Assembly (NCBI GenBank): GCA_035295745.1
Contig: DATGIL010000098.1
Coordinates: 176,788 to 240,787, forward strand
Source of the DNA: JAIQFL01 sp035295745
GTDB lineage: Bacteria; Acidobacteriota; Terriglobia; Bryobacterales; Bryobacteraceae
Direction: 5' to 3'
Length of the DNA stretch: 64,000 bases
Part shown: piece after piece, positions 49,776 to 58,314 of the stretch
Position numbering within the stretch: position 1 is the stretch's first letter
Layout: each line of letters starts with the position of its first letter
Notes under the pieces: generated by a model
The model's input: only the letters and a program-made list of their open reading frames with translations
Database searches by the model: none
What the model was told of the DNA's origin: nothing
Translations under genes and position numbers: made by a program

Positions 49776-52268
49776 CTAGAACGTGTAGAGGAGCACACCC
49801 GCCGCGGGTTCCACCGGCCCTACAGCCGGAACTGGAGTAGCACCCGCCGTAGCCTCCACTTCCACATTGAGCTGGCGATAGAAGATGCCGGTGTCGCCGA
49901 GGTAGACTTCCAGATCGGCCGGACGGGGCAGTGTGCCCTGAATCAACGCTTCCGACAGCGGATCTTCGATGTATTTCTGCAACGCGCGGCGCAACGGCCG
50001 GGCGCCATAACTGCGGTCACCACAGGTCTTTTCCAGAATGTACTTGGCCGCATCGGGCGCCAGGCGAATCTTCACCTGCTTGGCGACGAGATTCACGTTC
50101 ACCTGATCCACCAGCAGGCTGATAATCAGGATCAAGTCGTCATCGGTCAGGCTGGTAAAGAGAATCACTTCATCCAGGCGGTTGAGGAATTCGGGATTGA
50201 ACGCCTTCTTCACCTCGCTCCGCACCATGTCCTCGATCTTGGACGGGATTCCCTCGCCGGCGGGCGCCGAGAAGCCCAGATGGCCGCGCTTTTCGAGGAA
50301 GCGGGCACCCAGGTTAGAAGTCATGATGATGATGGTGTTCTTGAAGTCCACCTGGTTGCCCAGACCGTCGGTCAACTGGCCGTCTTCAAACACCTGGAGC
50401 AGGATGTTGTAGATGTCCGGGTGGGCCTTCTCGATTTCATCCAGCAGGATGATCGAGTACGGATTGCGCTTCACGCGCTCGGTGAGCTGGCCGCCCTCTT
50501 CGTAGCCCACATATCCCGGAGGCGAACCGATGAGCTTCGAAACCGAATGCTTCTCCATGTACTCCGACATGTCGAAACGCACCAGGCTCTTCTCGCTGCC
50601 GAAGAGGAACGCTGCCAGGGCGCGAGCCACTTCCGTCTTGCCGACGCCGGTGGGGCCGAGGAAGAGGAACGACCCTGCGGGCCGGTTGCTCGATTTCAAG
50701 CCCGCCCGGGAGCGGCGGATCGCCCGAGCCAGCGCGGAAATCGCTTTCTCCTGGCTGATGATACGCCGGTGCAACTCCTCCTCAATTCGCAGGAGTTTGG
50801 TGATCTCCTCCTCCTTGATGGAAGTCATCGGCACGCCGGTCCACCGCGCCACCACGTCTTCGATATCGTCCTTGGTGACGCAGCCGGTGGAGGAGTCGTC
50901 GAGATTGTACTTTTCCCGGAGCTGCCGCATGTTCTCGCGCTCTTTGCGCTCCTCATCGGAGTAGAAGCGTGCCTTCTCGAACTCATGGTTCGCGATGGCA
51001 TTTTCCATGCGGTGGACAATGAACTTGATGCGCTTCTGGATGTCCGCGAGGTCGGCCGGCAAGGTGGTCTGCCGAAGCTTGACGCGAGCGCCCGCTTCGT
51101 CGATCAGATCGATCGCCTTGTCCGGCAGGTAACGATCGGGAATGTAGCGGCTGGAAGTGAAGACTGCAGTCTCGATGGCGTCGTCGGTGTAGGCGACCGC
51201 ATGGAACTTCTCGTAGCGGTCCTTGATTCCGAAAAGGATCTTCACTGCATCCCCTTCGCTCGGCGGCGGTACTTTCACAGCCTGGAAACGGCGTTCGAGC
51301 GAACGGTCTTTTTCGATGGACTTGCGGAATTCCGAAGGCGTGGTTGCGCCAATGCACTGGATTTCTCCGCGAGACAGGGCAGGCTTCAGGATATTGGCAG
51401 CATCCAAAGACCCTTCCGCGGATCCGGCGCCTACCAGCGTGTGCAACTCATCGATGAATATGATGGCATTCTGATTTTCCATCAACTCCTTCATGATGGT
51501 CTTGAGGCGCTCCTCGAACTGGCCCCGGTATTTGGTGCCGGCCACAATCAGCGAGAGATCGAGTGCCAGAATCCGCTTGTCGGCGAGAAACGAAGGCACG
51601 TCACCTTCCGCGATGCGCTGGGCTAATCCCTCTACAATCGCCGTTTTGCCAACTCCCGGCTCACCGATCAGCACCGGGTTGTTCTTGGTGCGGCGGCAGA
51701 GGATCTGGACGACGCGCTCCAACTCGAAGTCTCGCCCGATCAGTGGATCGAGCGTGTTGTCCATGGCGGCCTGGGTGAGGTCACGGCTGAATTCCGCCAG
51801 CAGTGAGCTCTCCTTGGGCCGGGCGGACGCTACTTTTTCACTCTGCGACCGCGCCAGCTCTTCCCGGATGGTCGAGAGGCGCAGTCCACGCTCGTGGAGA
51901 ATCTCGGCAGCGAAGCACTTCTCTTCACGAAGCAGCCCTAACAGCAGGTGCTCAGTTCCGATGTGCTTATGATTCAGCCGTTCCGCTTCTTCTGCGCCAT
52001 ACGCCAGCACACGCTTGCACTCGTGGCTGAGCGGAAGATCGACAGAAGTCGAAACTTTCTCCCGAATCGTGGTATGTCCTTCAATCTGCTTGCGAATCGA
52101 TTCCACGGCAGCGTGGGAACGCAGGAAACGGTTCGCTAAGGCTTTGTCTTCGCGCAGGAGGCCGAGGAGCAGGTGTTCGGTTTCAATATAGGGACTACCG
52201 AACTGGCTAGCCTCGTACCGCGCGAAGAAGATCACTCTTCGCGCTTTCTCCGTGTATCGCTCAAACAT
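49776..52268 (-). CDS. clpC: ATP-dependent Clp protease ATPase ClpC
   Basis: 830-aa class I Clp/Hsp100 unfoldase that feeds ClpP. Two N-terminal Clp-N repeats (residues 1-145) are followed by the first AAA domain, Walker A GEPGVGKT at 202-209. A middle region with a UVR-type stretch (EFEKARFYSDEERKERENMR) comes next, then the second AAA domain with Walker A GPTGVGKT and the Clp C-terminal domain. It ends in Val/Ala/Pro-rich sequence. The middle region fits ClpC rather than ClpB or ClpA. It follows lolD on the same strand by about 20 bases and has its own terminator. Confidence 0.96.
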   Translation of the reverse strand: MFERYTEKARRVIFFARYEASQFGSPYIETEHLLLGLLREDKALANRFLRSHAAVESIRKQIEGHTTIREKVSTSVDLPLSHECKRVLAYGAEEAERLNHKHIGTEHLLLGLLREEKCFAAEILHERGLRLSTIREELARSQSEKVASARPKESSLLAEFSRDLTQAAMDNTLDPLIGRDFELERVVQILCRRTKNNPVLIGEPGVGKTAIVEGLAQRIAEGDVPSFLADKRILALDLSLIVAGTKYRGQFEERLKTIMKELMENQNAIIFIDELHTLVGAGSAEGSLDAANILKPALSRGEIQCIGATTPSEFRKSIEKDRSLERRFQAVKVPPPSEGDAVKILFGIKDRYEKFHAVAYTDDAIETAVFTSSRYIPDRYLPDKAIDLIDEAGARVKLRQTTLPADLADIQKRIKFIVHRMENAIANHEFEKARFYSDEERKERENMRQLREKYNLDDSSTGCVTKDDIEDVVARWTGVPMTSIKEEEITKLLRIEEELHRRIISQEKAISALARAIRRSRAGLKSSNRPAGSFLFLGPTGVGKTEVARALAAFLFGSEKSLVRFDMSEYMEKHSVSKLIGSPPGYVGYEEGGQLTERVKRNPYSIILLDEIEKAHPDIYNILLQVFEDGQLTDGLGNQVDFKNTIIIMTSNLGARFLEKRGHLGFSAPAGEGIPSKIEDMVRSEVKKAFNPEFLNRLDEVILFTSLTDDDLILIISLLVDQVNVNLVAKQVKIRLAPDAAKYILEKTCGDRSYGARPLRRALQKYIEDPLSEALIQGTLPRPADLEVYLGDTGIFYRQLNVEVEATAGATPVPAVGPVEPAAGVLLYTF

Positions 52269-52289
52269 AAAATGTGACGCCCCCTAGAG

Positions 52290-53012
52290 TTAAAGATACT
52301 CCGGCTTGCTCCCTGGTTGCGAGTTCGTTGGCCCGCCCGGTACCAACCCGCCTTTTTCCATGCTTAACACACGGTCGCAACGGCGGGCAAACGACAGATT
52401 GTGCGTGCAAAAGACCGACGTGAGCTGGTGGGAACGATGAAGGCCCTCGAGAAGTTCGAAGATCATTTCGCCGGTCCGAAAGTCGAGGTTTCCGGTGGGC
52501 TCGTCCGCGAGCAGAACAGACGGCCCGCCGACCAGTGCCCGGGCGAGCACGATCCGCTGCTGTTCTCCTCCCGATAATTCGCCAGCGCGGTGCGTCGACC
52601 GCGCTCGAAGGCCAACCTCATCCAACCTCGACAGCGACTCCGAGGCGGCACGCATGTGCGCCCACCCCCGAATCAGCAACGGCATCATCACGTTTTCCAA
52701 AGCCGTAAATTCCGGCAAGAGGTAGTGAATCTGCCAAACGAATCCAATTTCCCGATTACGAAAATCCGCTTGTTCCGAGCGAGCGAGTCCAGAAATCTCT
52801 TTACGTCCGTAGTATATCGTACCCTCGGAAGGGCTGTCTAGACCGCCCAAAAGGTGCAGCAGCGTCGACTTCCCGGCCCCCGATTCCCCTACCAACGCAA
52901 GCATCTCTCCTTTCTGCACATCCAGGTTCACTCCGGAGAACACCACCAGTTCGGAAGTGCCCGATTGATAGACCTTCGAGAGATTGCGGACGCGGATATA
53001 ACCTTCTTCCAT
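52290..53012 (-). CDS. ABC transporter ATP-binding protein, LolD-type
   Basis: 240-aa ATPase. Walker A GESGAGKST, Q-loop (IGFVWQIHYLLPEFTALENVMMPLL), signature LSGGEQQR, Walker B VLLADEPTGNLD and H-loop THN are all intact. The LLPEFTALENVMMP segment and the size match LolD lipoprotein-release ATPases. The usual permease partner (LolC/E) is not next to it; upstream, on the opposite strand, lies only a fragment of an ADOP-type permease. It probably serves a permease encoded elsewhere. GTG at 53015 is an alternative start. Confidence 0.92.
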   Translation of the reverse strand: MEEGYIRVRNLSKVYQSGTSELVVFSGVNLDVQKGEMLALVGESGAGKSTLLHLLGGLDSPSEGTIYYGRKEISGLARSEQADFRNREIGFVWQIHYLLPEFTALENVMMPLLIRGWAHMRAASESLSRLDEVGLRARSTHRAGELSGGEQQRIVLARALVGGPSVLLADEPTGNLDFRTGEMIFELLEGLHRSHQLTSVFCTHNLSFARRCDRVLSMEKGGLVPGGPTNSQPGSKPEYL

Positions 53013-53049
53013 CACTCGTTACAATAGCGCGATTCGCTGCCCCGCTTGA

Positions 53050-53391
53050 CCTGCGGATAGAGGCTGTTTTGGCGTGCTGACATATTGGGTTCTGGCGCGC
53101 ACCCGCGAAATTGGAGTGCGCGTCGCACTCGGCGCGCGGCGCGGTGATGTCCTGGGCATGGTGCTGCGAGAGGCGGCCGTGCTGGTGGGTTTGGGCGTGT
53201 CGCTGGGCCTGGCGGGAGTGATCGCGGGCACCCGGCAGGCGGCGAGGCTGGTGCCGGCAGGAGCAGTTTCGCAGGGTGCGCTGCTTTTGTCGGCGTGCGT
53301 GGTGATTGTACTGGCAGCGGGACTCGCCGCATGGTTCCCGGCGGCTCGTGCCGCCGCGCTCGATCCCATGAGGGCGCTGCGAAACGACTGA
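53050..53391 (+). pseudogene. 3' fragment of an ADOP-type ABC permease
   Basis: An open frame of 113 codons matching only the C-terminal FtsX unit of ADOP/MacB permeases: GVLTYWVLARTREIGVRVALGARRGDV, then VLVGLGVSLGLAGVIAG, VVIVLAAGLAAWFPAARAAALDPMRALR, a normal family ending. There is no start or N-terminal part, as an in-frame stop lies at 53047. It is the remnant of a deleted gene, head-to-head with lolD. Confidence 0.85.
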
Positions 53392-53397
53392 CCATGG

Positions 53398-53856
53398 CTA
53401 TTCCGAATACCATCGCACCACAAGTGCGATCGTCAGCCCGACGCACAACATCACCGCCAGCACGCCATTTACCAGCACGATCGGCGGTGGCGGTGCGGCC
53501 GGCTTCGCGACTCTCGATAGCGGCAACACAATCCGATTCATGAACAGGTAGACGGCGCCTCCGTATAGCAGGCCGCAGACGACCGCGTGTTCCGTGAGGA
53601 ATCGAAGCCTGCGGCTCGCGGTGTAATAGACGATCGTCGCCCCGAAGGCAATCACAAAATGCAGGGCGGCGCCCAAAAGGGCCGATGCCCAGCCGCCCTG
53701 GAAAGATGCCGGTCCAAGTACACCGCTCGCGATGGATTGCAGGATGCGGATCGGCTTCGCTCCGCGAATGCCGAAGAATACGAAGGCATCGGTGATATCC
53801 AGCGTTCCTGCAATCAATCCACCCCAAAAGATCGCGCGCACGGCATTGGACGGCAT
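53398..53856 (-). CDS. four-helix membrane protein, YagU-like
   Basis: 152-aa membrane protein with four helices: AIFWGGLIAGTLDITDAFVFFGI, WASALLGAALHFVIAFGATIVYYTA, VVCGLLYGGAVYLFMNRIVLPL and VLVNGVLAVMLCVGLTIALVV, with a Pro-rich loop before the last. Its layout is like YagU/DUF1440-type proteins. Function unknown. It follows the membrane protein of the ArsR operon with a 15-base gap and could be its last gene. Confidence 0.75.
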   Translation of the reverse strand: MPSNAVRAIFWGGLIAGTLDITDAFVFFGIRGAKPIRILQSIASGVLGPASFQGGWASALLGAALHFVIAFGATIVYYTASRRLRFLTEHAVVCGLLYGGAVYLFMNRIVLPLSRVAKPAAPPPPIVLVNGVLAVMLCVGLTIALVVRWYSE

Positions 53857-53871
53857 GACCCGTCAATCGTA

Positions 53872-54342
53872 TCACCGGCTCGCAAGCGCGGCTGTGTACG
53901 CGGCAGCGGCGCTCTTTTGCCTGTTTGCGCGCCAGACCTGCCAGGCGCCTCCACCCGTGCACGCCACCACCAATGATCCGAAGACGATCTGGATCGCACC
54001 AAAATAGAGGCAGCACAGAACCAAACCAGCCACTTGCACCAGGAAAAAAACCCACGCGAGACCGGCAATCGCTTGGGGCGCGGTGTTTGCCATCCGTCCC
54101 AGAAACCACGACAGGTAGGCTTCCAGGAGCTGCGCGAAGCTGATGGTCAGACCGAACGCGATGTAGAAGCCCGCATAGCTGTAGTCGGTGCCGCTGATTT
54201 GGAAGTGTACGTGGTTCATGGAATTCCAAACCGCCAATCCCTCGGGCGTCGGCGGCCGGAAACTCAGGAAGCCGAAGGTGTGACCGGCGGCAAAGAGAAC
54301 GAGAATCACGCAAGCAATTCGATAAAGCAAAGAGGCTTTCAT
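53872..54342 (-). CDS. four-helix membrane protein of the ArsR operon
   Basis: 156-aa protein with four predicted helices (LLYRIACVILVLFAAGHTFGF, YAGFYIAFGLTISFAQLLEAYL, IAGLAWVFFLVQVAGLVLCCLY, IQIVFGSLVVACTGGGAWQV) and an extracytoplasmic loop with WNSMNHVHFQISGTDYS. I recall it as similar to LIC_13387-type membrane proteins found near ArsR/SRPBCC pairs. Its ATG overlaps the SRPBCC stop by four bases, so it is co-expressed. Function unknown. Confidence 0.82.
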   Translation of the reverse strand: MKASLLYRIACVILVLFAAGHTFGFLSFRPPTPEGLAVWNSMNHVHFQISGTDYSYAGFYIAFGLTISFAQLLEAYLSWFLGRMANTAPQAIAGLAWVFFLVQVAGLVLCCLYFGAIQIVFGSLVVACTGGGAWQVWRANRQKSAAAAYTAALASR

Positions 54343-54836
54343 TGGGACTCCTTTTCGACCTGCTGGGCATAGAGATTGATAAGATCGGTCCAGCCGCCGG
54401 GCGCGCCCACGCTCTCGCGCATTTTCTCGCCGCCTTCGACCCGATTGAAGTACCGGTGCTCCAGTTCGACCAGAGTTGAGCCTGCGGCTTGCGGCGTGAA
54501 GCGGACCTCCACTTCACTGCATTTGGCAAGGTCCGGCTCGAATTTCCAATCCTTGTTGATCATCCAGGCCATCACGAAACGTCGAGGCGGATCCCACTCC
54601 AGAATCTGGCCCCAAGGGCAATCTTTGCCATCGGTCTGTTCGCTGTAACAGCGCCCTCCGACGAATCCTTCGATTACGGCGCGCTTCATTGGGGCGTCAC
54701 CGATGTGGTGACTGCGCGGCCACCAGGTGTCGAATCCCTCGGTGAAAACGCGGAAGGCGCGCTCGGCGGTCGCTTTCACGGTAATGCTCTTGCGGACCGG
54801 TGTATCGGCGGTGTGATCGGCCATTGTCGTCGTCAT
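54339..54836 (-). CDS. SRPBCC (AHSA1-type) ligand-binding protein
   Basis: 165-aa START-like protein: VRKSITVKATAERAFRVFTEGFDTWWPRSHHIGDAPM at the front, GQILEWDPPRRFVMAWMINKDWKF in the middle, EVEVRFTPQAAGSTLVELEHRYF then GGWTDLINLYAQQVE at the end. AHSA1-type proteins often sit downstream of an ArsR regulator, as here, with four-base overlaps on both sides (ArsR ahead, membrane protein behind). Binding partner unknown. Confidence 0.93.
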   Translation of the reverse strand: MTTTMADHTADTPVRKSITVKATAERAFRVFTEGFDTWWPRSHHIGDAPMKRAVIEGFVGGRCYSEQTDGKDCPWGQILEWDPPRRFVMAWMINKDWKFEPDLAKCSEVEVRFTPQAAGSTLVELEHRYFNRVEGGEKMRESVGAPGGWTDLINLYAQQVEKESQ

Positions 54837-55150
54837 TGCTCCTTGCTTTCCTCCTCTACTTTTTCTTGGAACGCTTTTAGCGCGACGGCCCAGAACTGGT
54901 CGAAGTAGTCGCGCAGCGAATCGAAGCCTTGTGGATTGAGTTGGTACACGCGGCGAGTGCCCTCGGCACGGTCCAGCACGAGTTTGGCGTCTTTGAGGAC
55001 GCGCAGGTGTTGCGAGATCGCAGGACGGCTGATGGGAAAATCACGGGCCAGTTTGCCGACGGGTGCCGGGCCATCGAGCAAACGTGCCAGGATTGCCCGG
55101 CGGGTGGCATCTCCGAGCGCGTCCAGCTGCATCTCATGGTAAGCATTCAC
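54833..55150 (-). CDS. ArsR-family transcriptional repressor
   Basis: 105-aa winged helix regulator: LDALGDATRRAILARLLDGPAPVGKLARDFPISRPAISQHLRVLKDAKLVLDRAEGTRRVYQLN. There is no Cys pair in the recognition-helix region, so it is not a metal sensor of the usual kind; this subgroup, fused in operon with SRPBCC genes, is often autorepressing. The start is GTG 55150 or ATG 55132 (MQLDALG). Its promoter and nested palindromes overlap the start, fitting autoregulation. First gene of a three- or four-gene operon. Confidence 0.92.
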   Translation of the reverse strand: MNAYHEMQLDALGDATRRAILARLLDGPAPVGKLARDFPISRPAISQHLRVLKDAKLVLDRAEGTRRVYQLNPQGFDSLRDYFDQFWAVALKAFQEKVEEESKEQ

Positions 55151-55187
55151 TTACCGTAAGTATTAGCTTACCGATGGCGGAAGTCAA
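55138..55187 (-). promoter_or_regulatory. arsR promoter with nested operator palindromes
   Basis: On the minus strand, TTGACT (55182-55187) and TAATAC (55160-55165) with a 16-base spacer form a strong sigma-70 promoter. Start of transcription is expected near 55153, so the GTG at 55150 would be nearly leaderless. The perfect palindrome ACTTAC-C-GTAAGT (55149-55161) overlaps the -10 box, and GGTAAGC (55138-55144) pairs with GCTTACC (55166-55172) around it. Likely ArsR binding sites. Confidence 0.75.
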
Positions 55188-55795
55188 GGACTTTTTTGGC
55201 CAGAAACGGCACCACTCTTATACTTCCCGGTGATGATCGATGGAATTCCGGCCGCGGCCTCTCGGCGATCCTTCGTGCGGACCGGATCGAGGACGATCGT
55301 AAACGCGCAGCGGATGTGCCTGCGCGAGCGATCAGGCGGATCATGGCCGGGCAGGGGTCTACGCAGCGATTCTCAGCGAAGCAAAACGTTGGACGTCGAA
55401 TGTGTCAGGGTTGTTGAGGTTTACCCGTAATTCGCACTACCTGAGACCTATCTCGGCGCCGCAGCAAGTCCAATTGCAGGATCTCGCGGCACCCCTGGAA
55501 CGGAATCGAAAGTTGAAAGTGTGGCGTTACGAGGGAGATGATTGACGACTACTCGATAGCAGGATGCACGCGCCGCGAACCGACCAACTGTGGCCCCGTG
55601 TTCAATCCGCGCTGGCTCGAAGCTCGATTCAAGAGGGCCGCACAGCGCCACGTATTCTCGTGCGATGACAATGGACAGATTCGGAGAAGTATCAGAAGTG
55701 CATTAAGTGTTCATGACGCCTCCACGAGACGCTGCTCCGAGCGTCTCGTGCTACATCGTAGGCGTCAACGATTCCACCTGGCGCCAGCCAGTTGA
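55188..55795. other. intergenic, ~600 bp, one hairpin
   Basis: No gene recognised. An inverted repeat CACGAGACGC/GCGTCTCGTG (55723-55732 and 55741-55750) stands about 45 bases beyond the PEP-CTERM stop. With no T-run it is not a standard terminator. Nothing else notable. Confidence 0.5.
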
Positions 55796-56341
55796 TCAGA
55801 TCCTCTGCCGTCGGAAGAAAAGGCCCAGACCGACCAGCGCACTGCCTATCAAACCCAGTGAGCCCGGCTCGGGAACATTGCCGCCAATCGGTGATTCCGT
55901 CGCGCTGATGCGCCCGACGCCGGAGGTAGCGGTCACCGAACCGCCGGAAACCGTATTGCTTAAGTTGAACGACTCCGTGACCGAGGATCCGAAGTTGCCG
56001 CTCAGCGTGACGTTGAAGTTTTGAATTGGATTGCTGTTGGTCCCCGTTGTGGTGACAACACCATTGCCAACGGCTCCGAAACCCGCGGTGTTGGTTGCGA
56101 AGGTATATATGTCGGTCACCACCGGATTACCACTCTGGTAGCCGGTGTAATCCGAGGTAATGGTGAAGGTGACCGAGTCGATAAAGAACCCGGGATCCGC
56201 TGTCGCGGAACAAGCGCTGCTCGCAGTGGGCCCACTATTCGGGGCCTCGAATGCCGAGCACGGGGTCACCAAAACCACTGCTGCACTGGCCAGGCCCGAG
56301 GAACCCATCAGTAGGAGGGCGGACAAAAAGCACTTTTTCAT
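55796..56341 (-). CDS. PEP-CTERM sorting domain protein
   Basis: 181-aa secreted protein. The signal peptide (FLSALLLMGSSGLASA) precedes a Thr/Ser/Gly/Asn-rich body with two Cys (PCSAF, SSACSA), then the C-terminal PEP-CTERM signal VPEPGSLGLIGSALVGLGLFFRRQR: motif, helix, basic tail. In such bacteria an exosortase cleaves there; none is in the window. Probably a surface or extracellular matrix protein. Alone on its strand. Confidence 0.9.
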   Translation of the reverse strand: MKKCFLSALLLMGSSGLASAAVVLVTPCSAFEAPNSGPTASSACSATADPGFFIDSVTFTITSDYTGYQSGNPVVTDIYTFATNTAGFGAVGNGVVTTTGTNSNPIQNFNVTLSGNFGSSVTESFNLSNTVSGGSVTATSGVGRISATESPIGGNVPEPGSLGLIGSALVGLGLFFRRQRI

Positions 56342-56635
56342 CGAGGCCAGAGTAGCATGCAGGTTCCGAACATCTTTGCTATCTCCAGGCTATGACAGGT
56401 ACCGAAAGTACCGCCGGACTCTCGAAAGTTAATTCGTTTTCCGAAGTAGGCCGCGTTCGCCCTCAAGTTTTGAGATCACGGGCGTTCCAGCAAGCTGGAA
56501 CCACCTGATTCACTGTCGAACACCTGTGAAGGGACACCTGAATGTGCGCAACGCCCTCGGGACGAGGCATTCAGAGGTGGTCGAAGGAAGCTGCACTTCA
56601 TGGCGCTCCCAAACCCGGGAGAAGGCGACGACGAG
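56342..56635. other. intergenic, ~295 bp, nothing recognised
   Basis: Between the PEP-CTERM start and the TPR gene stop. No convincing gene, promoter or hairpin found. Confidence 0.5.
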
Positions 56636-58252
56636 CTATGGAAGCGCAGCGTGTTCCAACTGACCCGCGGCCGCGCGCAGGCCGCTCTCGGCATGCGCGT
56701 CGGATGGGTATTGTTGCAGAGCGATGCGGAAGCTCTTCTCCGCGATGGCCGGCTTCTTATTGCGCAAGGCAGCACTCCCCATGGCCTCTGCCACAGGACG
56801 CGGATAATACGGCGGTTCCGTGTAGGTAAGCCGGCGTTCCGCTTTGGACGCAACTTCCAGCAGCTTCAATCCGCGATCGATGTGCCCAGCGGCAATCTCC
56901 AGGTGGCCCGCCAGTTCCTGACGGGCAACCTGCAGTTCGGGGGGCTCGGGACGATGGGTCTTGCTCTGGAAATCCGCCATCGCCTGCTCGAACTGGTGAG
57001 ACTCCTCGCGGGCTGCATTGGCGTTGCCCTGGCTGGCATACGCCACGCCGCGAGCCCAATGCCTCCACGCCTCCTGGCGCGCCTTGCCGTAAACCGGCAA
57101 AGTGTTGCCATCGAGGATCGCGTCCCACTTTTCGAACTGCACCAGGGTGCGCAGCATGGCGAACCAGCCCTGTGCTTTGGCACCAGTCATCAGGTCCGGA
57201 GCCGCCGCCTGGCGAGGATTCTCTGGAAATCCCAGCAGTTCCTTTGCCGCTTCCATGGCATCGTCGAAGCGGCCTTCGAAAGAGTAGGCGGTGGCGAGAT
57301 AGTGCACGTTGTGGCCATGATGCCCGTCGCCGTACTGCTTGTCCTGCTTCATCCAAACGCGCTCGTTGACCGCCGCATCGCTGAACGATTTGGCCGCGTC
57401 GGCCCAGCGTCCCGTCTGCGAATAGATGTGTCCAGGCATGTGAAGCGCGTGCGGAATATTGGTCACCAGTTGTGCATACCGCTCGCAGCTCGGCCAAGCC
57501 TCCTTGGCGAAGGAGGATCCTTCGAACCCGTGAATGATGTAGTGATGCAGACCCGGATGATCAGGCGCCTTGGGCAGGAGACTGCGCAGAATCGTGACCG
57601 CCTCCATGCTTCCGGGAGCCAGCGGCTTCTTGTCCAGCGCCGAGAATCCGCGCATGATCATAAGTGCGAGATCGAGCTGTGCTTCGACTTCATCGGGATA
57701 CTTTGCCAGCAACGTACGCATCCCTTTCACGAAAGCTTCGTCAGGATCCTTGGCATTGGGATCGCGGCGCGCCGCGACGGCGGCGATGTAGAGCTTCTCG
57801 AGATCCGTAGCCTTACCGTCGACGCGGCTCAGTTCGACGGCCTTGTCGGCCGCGGCCCGCGCGCGGCTGGTCGCCGGAGGTACCTGCTTGCCGTTGACTT
57901 GCGTGAGGAGATCGATTTGGAAGCGCGGACGCCAGTCGCCCGCCGCCACCATCGCGATACCCCACTGCGGCATTGGCGCCTGCGGGTCAAGCGCGGCGGC
58001 TTGCAGGAACGATCTCTCGGCTTCCCGCGCCCAGAACGAATGCATCTGCGCCATTCCCTGGTCAAAAAACTTCTGCGCTTCAGGACTAGACGTGGTGATC
58101 GGCAGGTGAACGGTGCCCATTCCAGGCAACAACTTCGCCGGAAGAGTCGGGGCGAGCGCGCTTGGCGGCGGTGTGCAATTGTCCGCGGGCTTAGTTTGCG
58201 CGGCGGCCGCGAATGACAGGCAGAGTACGGCCAAGGCTGGTCTGGGCTTCAT
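56636..58252 (-). CDS. exported TPR-repeat protein
   Basis: 538-aa protein with a signal peptide (ALAVLCLSFAAAAQT) and a series of TPR-like helix pairs: AQKFFDQGMAQMHSFWAREAERSFLQAAALDPQAPMPQWGIAMVA is the typical opening of a group found widely in Acidobacteria. YIIHGFEGSSFAKEAWPSCERYAQL and IPHALHMPGHIYSQTGRWADAAKSF continue the pattern, and the C-terminal part has further TPR units (IAEKSFRIALQQYPSDAHAESGLRAA). His and Asp residues in HGHNVHYLATAYSFEGRF are notable. Scaffold or sensor role is inferred. FtsH lies 60 bases upstream. Confidence 0.82.
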   Translation of the reverse strand: MKPRPALAVLCLSFAAAAQTKPADNCTPPPSALAPTLPAKLLPGMGTVHLPITTSSPEAQKFFDQGMAQMHSFWAREAERSFLQAAALDPQAPMPQWGIAMVAAGDWRPRFQIDLLTQVNGKQVPPATSRARAAADKAVELSRVDGKATDLEKLYIAAVAARRDPNAKDPDEAFVKGMRTLLAKYPDEVEAQLDLALMIMRGFSALDKKPLAPGSMEAVTILRSLLPKAPDHPGLHHYIIHGFEGSSFAKEAWPSCERYAQLVTNIPHALHMPGHIYSQTGRWADAAKSFSDAAVNERVWMKQDKQYGDGHHGHNVHYLATAYSFEGRFDDAMEAAKELLGFPENPRQAAAPDLMTGAKAQGWFAMLRTLVQFEKWDAILDGNTLPVYGKARQEAWRHWARGVAYASQGNANAAREESHQFEQAMADFQSKTHRPEPPELQVARQELAGHLEIAAGHIDRGLKLLEVASKAERRLTYTEPPYYPRPVAEAMGSAALRNKKPAIAEKSFRIALQQYPSDAHAESGLRAAAGQLEHAALP

Positions 58253-58314
58253 GGATCCTCCTCGTCTTCACGCAAAGATACCACAAGCCCAGAACTGGTG
58301 CGGGTCTGAAATCC

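Noticed and set aside
53012..54529. 505-codon open frame on the minus strand
   Set aside because: It overlaps four well-supported genes in other frames and shows Arg/Pro/Ser-rich shadow composition.
55723..55750. Hairpin as terminator of the PEP-CTERM gene
   Set aside because: No T-run follows on the minus strand.
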